Shown here piece after piece: positions 61,835 through 64,000 of a stretch of DNA of 64,000 nt. Source of the stretch: UBA1426 sp052034085 (GTDB lineage: Bacteria > Bacillota > Clostridia > Peptostreptococcales > Anaerovoracaceae); NCBI GenBank assembly GCA_052034085.1, contig JBPOJA010000010.1, forward strand, positions 1 through 64,000. The letters run 5' to 3'. A program made the position numbers and the translations under genes. The notes beneath the pieces were generated by a model, which did no database searches, was not told the origin of the DNA, and worked only from the letters and a program-made list of their open reading frames with translations. Within the stretch, counting starts at the first letter, position 1; the number at the start of each line of letters is the position of its first letter.

Positions 61835-62700
61835 ACAGAAACAGATATATAAGTCATTTTTCAGCAGCTACATTTTGGGACATCCCGTATCTTGATGTTG
61901 TTTTGGGCTCGAGTGCAAATCTCTGTGAAGCATTTGATTACACTTATTACCGGAGCAGCAACAGGTATTTTGCAAAAGGAGAAAGGGTTCATTTGTGCCG
62001 GACACCCTTGCCTGCCAGGGCAGTAAAATGTGTAAATGGCAAATATGTAGCTTCCCCGGAGTTGGTGTTTGTTCAACTGGCCGGCAAAATTGATTTTCAC
62101 AGGCTGATTTTGTTGGGCTTGCAATTATGTTCGCATCCTCCGGGAAAACCTGAACTGTCAGTTACCACAAAAAACAAGCTTAAAAACTTCGTTGATAAGT
62201 CGTCAGGTCTCGAGGGCCATCGCAAAGCGGCCCAAGCAATAAAATATTTAGAAAACGGTTCAGCATCTATTATGGAGTCACTTGCCTTCATGGTATTAAC
62301 ACTGCCTCATTTTCTAGGTGGTTATGGATTAAAAGGAGCTTTGTTTAATTATGAGATTAAACTGAAAAATGAAACCGATAAAAAATTGGGTGAGCAAAGA
62401 TGCTTTGCAGATCTATACTATAAGTCAGCGAGATTGGCCGTTGAATATGACAGCCATGCTTTTCACAGCAGTCCATACGAGCAGGGGAAAGATGCTTTGA
62501 GGGCGGCACTAATGGAGCGAAACGGCATAGAAACAAGAAGTCTGAGTACAATTCAACTGTACGACAAGCATGCTTGCAAGAATTTTGCCTTCAACCTGGC
62601 AAGGCATTTGGATAAACGCATCCGAATCAGGGCTAAAGATTTTGAGCTTATGCATGCGGAACTCAGAAAGCTGTTCCCATACGGCGGCACACTAAAGTAA
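61831..62700 (+). CDS. DUF559-like nuclease-fold protein with AbiEi-like N-terminus
   Basis: A 289-residue protein. N-terminal part (about 1-110) has short elements similar to AbiEi/type IV antitoxin-like regulators (SHFSAATFWDIP, then ASPELVFVQLAGKI). The C-terminal part (about 190-275) has CFADLYYKSARLAVEYDS followed by HAFHSS. The Asp...Glu-x-Asp pattern is the core of the VSR/DUF559 PD-(D/E)xK nuclease fold. Such fusions are frequent accessory genes; a defence or TA-related function is inferred only. Weak RBS; start overlaps the preceding repeat ORF. It lies between tRNA genes in a repeat-rich zone, which suggests horizontal acquisition. Confidence 0.6.
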   Translation: MNRNRYISHFSAATFWDIPYLDVVLGSSANLCEAFDYTYYRSSNRYFAKGERVHLCRTPLPARAVKCVNGKYVASPELVFVQLAGKIDFHRLILLGLQLCSHPPGKPELSVTTKNKLKNFVDKSSGLEGHRKAAQAIKYLENGSASIMESLAFMVLTLPHFLGGYGLKGALFNYEIKLKNETDKKLGEQRCFADLYYKSARLAVEYDSHAFHSSPYEQGKDALRAALMERNGIETRSLSTIQLYDKHACKNFAFNLARHLDKRIRIRAKDFELMHAELRKLFPYGGTLK

Positions 62701-62702
62701 AT

Positions 62703-62723
62703 AGCGGCGCTCCAGGCGCCGCT
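62703..62723 (-). terminator. Hairpin between nuclease-like gene and tRNA-Ala
   Basis: An 8-bp stem AGCGGCGC / GCGCCGCT with a 5-nt loop, 2 nt past the nuclease-like stop and 6 nt past the 3' end of the minus-strand tRNAs. On the minus strand a weak T-run (ATTTACTTT) follows. Could serve both directions. Confidence 0.65.
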
Positions 62724-62729
62724 GATTAA

Positions 62730-62805
62730 TGGTGGAGAATAGGGGGATCGAACCCCTGGCCTCATGATTGCGAACCATGCGCTCTCCCAGCTGAGCTAAT
62801 TCCCC
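62730..62805 (-). tRNA. tRNA-Ala (anticodon CGC)
   Basis: A 76-nt cloverleaf: acceptor GGGGAAT/ATTCTCC with the alanine-identity G3-U70 pair, D-stem GCTC/GAGC, anticodon stem CATGG/TCATG (one G-U), loop TTCGCAA (CGC, reads GCG), T-arm AGGGG-TTCGATC-CCCCT and encoded CCA. Confidence 0.96.
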
Positions 62806-62810
62806 GAAAA

Positions 62811-62888
62811 TGGTGGGGGCAGCGGGATTCGAACCTGCGGCCTCATGCTTGTGACGCATGCGCTCTAACCGGCTGAGACTATGCCCCC
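62811..62888 (-). tRNA. tRNA-Val (anticodon CAC) with structural defects
   Basis: Acceptor GGGGGCA/TGCCCCC, anticodon stem CATGC/GCATG with loop GTCACAA (CAC, reads GTG), encoded CCA. Two flaws: the D-stem reads GTCTC instead of GCTC, an extra base forming a bulge (78 nt total), and the T-stem GCAGG/CCCGC has an A-C mismatch at 51-63. It may be a decaying tRNA or tolerated by the cell. It is 5 nt upstream of tRNA-Ala(CGC) and probably cotranscribed. Confidence 0.85.
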
Positions 62889-63207
62889 GTGACTTTTCGG
62901 AAATGTATATGCAGATAAGAAAATGTGTAAATCAATGCATATAGTACAATATAATTTGTTTTCGAATTCATTTCAATATTAAATATGCAAAAAGTTACTA
63001 ATGATATAAATAAAAGTCACTATCAGTATGAAACCAGGTTAAACTAGATGAAACCACTAATCAGTCATGCAGGATATTTGTCAACAAAACGCATTATTCT
63101 GAAGATTGGCAATTTGAAAGTGCTTGTCATATTTTACTGGACGCTGTATAATAATATAGCATTATAATTCCTACTGCTTGAACTATTATTAAAAAAGAGG
63201 TGATTAA
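62889..63207. other. Intergenic region upstream of the transporter gene
   Basis: AT-rich, with no ORF or RNA gene I can support. It should hold the minus-strand tRNA promoter near 62889-62960 (not clearly defined). It also holds the plus-strand transporter promoter at 63124-63152 (see separate entry). Confidence 0.6.
63124..63152 (+). promoter_or_regulatory. Promoter of the transporter gene
   Basis: TTGTCA, a 17-nt spacer and TATAAT, ending 55 nt before the ATG at 63208. Confidence 0.75.
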
Positions 63208-64000
63208 ATGGAACAACAAGGTAGGGAACACTGGGGATCCCGGTTTGGTTTCATCATGGCAGCGGCCGGATCGGCTGTAGGCCTTGGAAACATCTGGAGA
63301 TTTCCTTTCCTCGCTGGTATGAACGGCGGAGGCGCATTCTTAATTATTTATGTCTTGTGTGTAGTATTAGTTGGATTCAGTGTTATGCTGGCAGAGTTCA
63401 CCATTGGAAGGAGAACTCAGCTGGCAGCGGTAGGAGCTTATAAGAGCAACAGCAAAAGCTGGACATTTGCCGGTGTGCTGGGAGTAATAAGCGGATTCTT
63501 CATTATGGGATTCTATCCCGTAGTAGGTGGCTGGGCCATAGCTTACATCTTCAAGTCCTTTACAGGTCTGATTTCTGCTGATGCAGGAGCCATCGGAGAT
63601 GCCTTCGGTGCATTTATCGGCCATCCTGTAATGCCCTTATTATGGATGTTAATCTTTATGCTTATTAATACCGTAATTGTTGCAAGAGGTGTATCTTCCG
63701 GTATTGAGCTGGCAGGAAAGATTCTTATGCCCGCACTTATAGTATTGCTTGCCATAGTAGCTATTAAAGGTTTCACTATTCCCGGAGCCGGTGCAGGTAT
63801 GGCTTTCTTGTTTGTACCTGACTGGTCAGCAGTCACAGGAAGTACAGTGCTTGCCGCACTTGGACAAGCCTTCTTCTCGCTCAGCCTTGGTATGGGTTGT
63901 ATGATTACCTACGGAAGCTATCTGACCAAGGATCAGGATTTGCCCAACAACGCATTGATAGTTGTATCCATGGATACAGGTATTGCTATCTTCGCCGGAA
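63208..64000 (+). CDS. Sodium-dependent transporter, neurotransmitter:sodium symporter (SNF) family, 5' part
   Basis: The first 264 codons are in the window; the frame is open at the end. The N-terminus MEQQGREHWGSRFGFIMAA leads to the family hallmark GSAVGLGNIWRFPFLAG (about 20-36), the unwound TM1 that binds Na+ and substrate in LeuT. At least six membrane helices are visible; TM6 is represented by LGQAFFSLSLGMG. These proteins import amino acids such as Leu, Trp or Tyr with sodium. AAAGAGGTGATT precedes the ATG with good spacing. Substrate cannot be told from this part. Confidence 0.94.
   Translation, partial: MEQQGREHWGSRFGFIMAAAGSAVGLGNIWRFPFLAGMNGGGAFLIIYVLCVVLVGFSVMLAEFTIGRRTQLAAVGAYKSNSKSWTFAGVLGVISGFFIMGFYPVVGGWAIAYIFKSFTGLISADAGAIGDAFGAFIGHPVMPLLWMLIFMLINTVIVARGVSSGIELAGKILMPALIVLLAIVAIKGFTIPGAGAGMAFLFVPDWSAVTGSTVLAALGQAFFSLSLGMGCMITYGSYLTKDQDLPNNALIVVSMDTGIAIFAG

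Noticed and set aside
63367..63836. Minus-strand ORFs at the window end
   Set aside because: They are antisense to the sodium symporter gene, whose frame is open and matches its family.

Overview
The window looks like a chromosomal segment of an anaerobic, low-to-moderate GC member of the Bacillota, class Clostridia. This is an inference from gene content. It carries three S-layer-homology (SLH) surface proteins, an AddB-type recombination nuclease, a SAM-I riboswitch, and many oxygen-sensitive Fe-S proteins. It also carries the DUF5320/DUF134/NifX/MinD/Mrp cluster typical of strict anaerobes. I see no aerobic respiratory gene. Ribosome binding sites are strong AGGAGG types, and the tRNA genes encode their CCA ends. 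I cannot name a genus.

Layout. 1-5.7 kb (mostly minus): leucyl aminopeptidase, a three-gene DUF4332/DUF937/membrane-protein operon, a prepilin-type peptidase and a saccharopine-dehydrogenase-like reductase. 5.8-12.3 kb (plus): an MBOAT acyltransferase with its SGNH partner, an odd 209-bp inverted-repeat-bounded element encoding a 25-residue hydrophobic peptide, an HD-GYP c-di-GMP phosphodiesterase and an SLH protein. 12.3-21.7 kb: bioY (minus), then a tight plus-strand operon of a phosphatase, metG, tatD, a heterodimeric ABC exporter and malQ. 21.7-25.3 kb: SLH-CAP protein, dinB, agmatinase and tRNA-Ala(GGC).

25.3-30.4 kb is the most distinctive block. A strong promoter with a perfect 18-bp palindromic operator precedes DUF5320, DUF134 (a likely regulator), NifX-like, two ferredoxin-MinD ATPases, a metallo-beta-lactamase-fold protein, an Mrp ATPase and a second NifX-like protein. 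A large hairpin closes it. It resembles the gene set around the Mo-Cu orange protein of Desulfovibrio. 30.4-47.7 kb holds an SLH protein with two C39-like peptidase domains, PhzF, a split ThrE exporter, a CofE-like ligase, putrescine aminotransferase, a lytic transglycosylase, AlaX, a cluster of DnaA boxes, an AraC regulator, a second saccharopine-dehydrogenase-like protein, MgtC, a serine hydrolase, a ferredoxin-aldo/keto reductase and an unknown protein.

47.7-61.0 kb is one long plus-strand run behind a SAM-I riboswitch: metK, lysC, secA, prfB (with programmed +1 frameshift), tex, a HAD phosphatase, DUF6506 and addB. No convincing internal terminator is visible. 61.0-63.1 kb is an accessory region. 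It has tRNA-Thr(CGT), ~32-bp tandem repeats, MITE-like inverted repeats, an octapeptide-repeat ORF coupled to a DUF559-like nuclease gene, tRNA-Ala(CGC) and a structurally damaged tRNA-Val(CAC). The window ends inside a sodium:neurotransmitter-symporter-family transporter.
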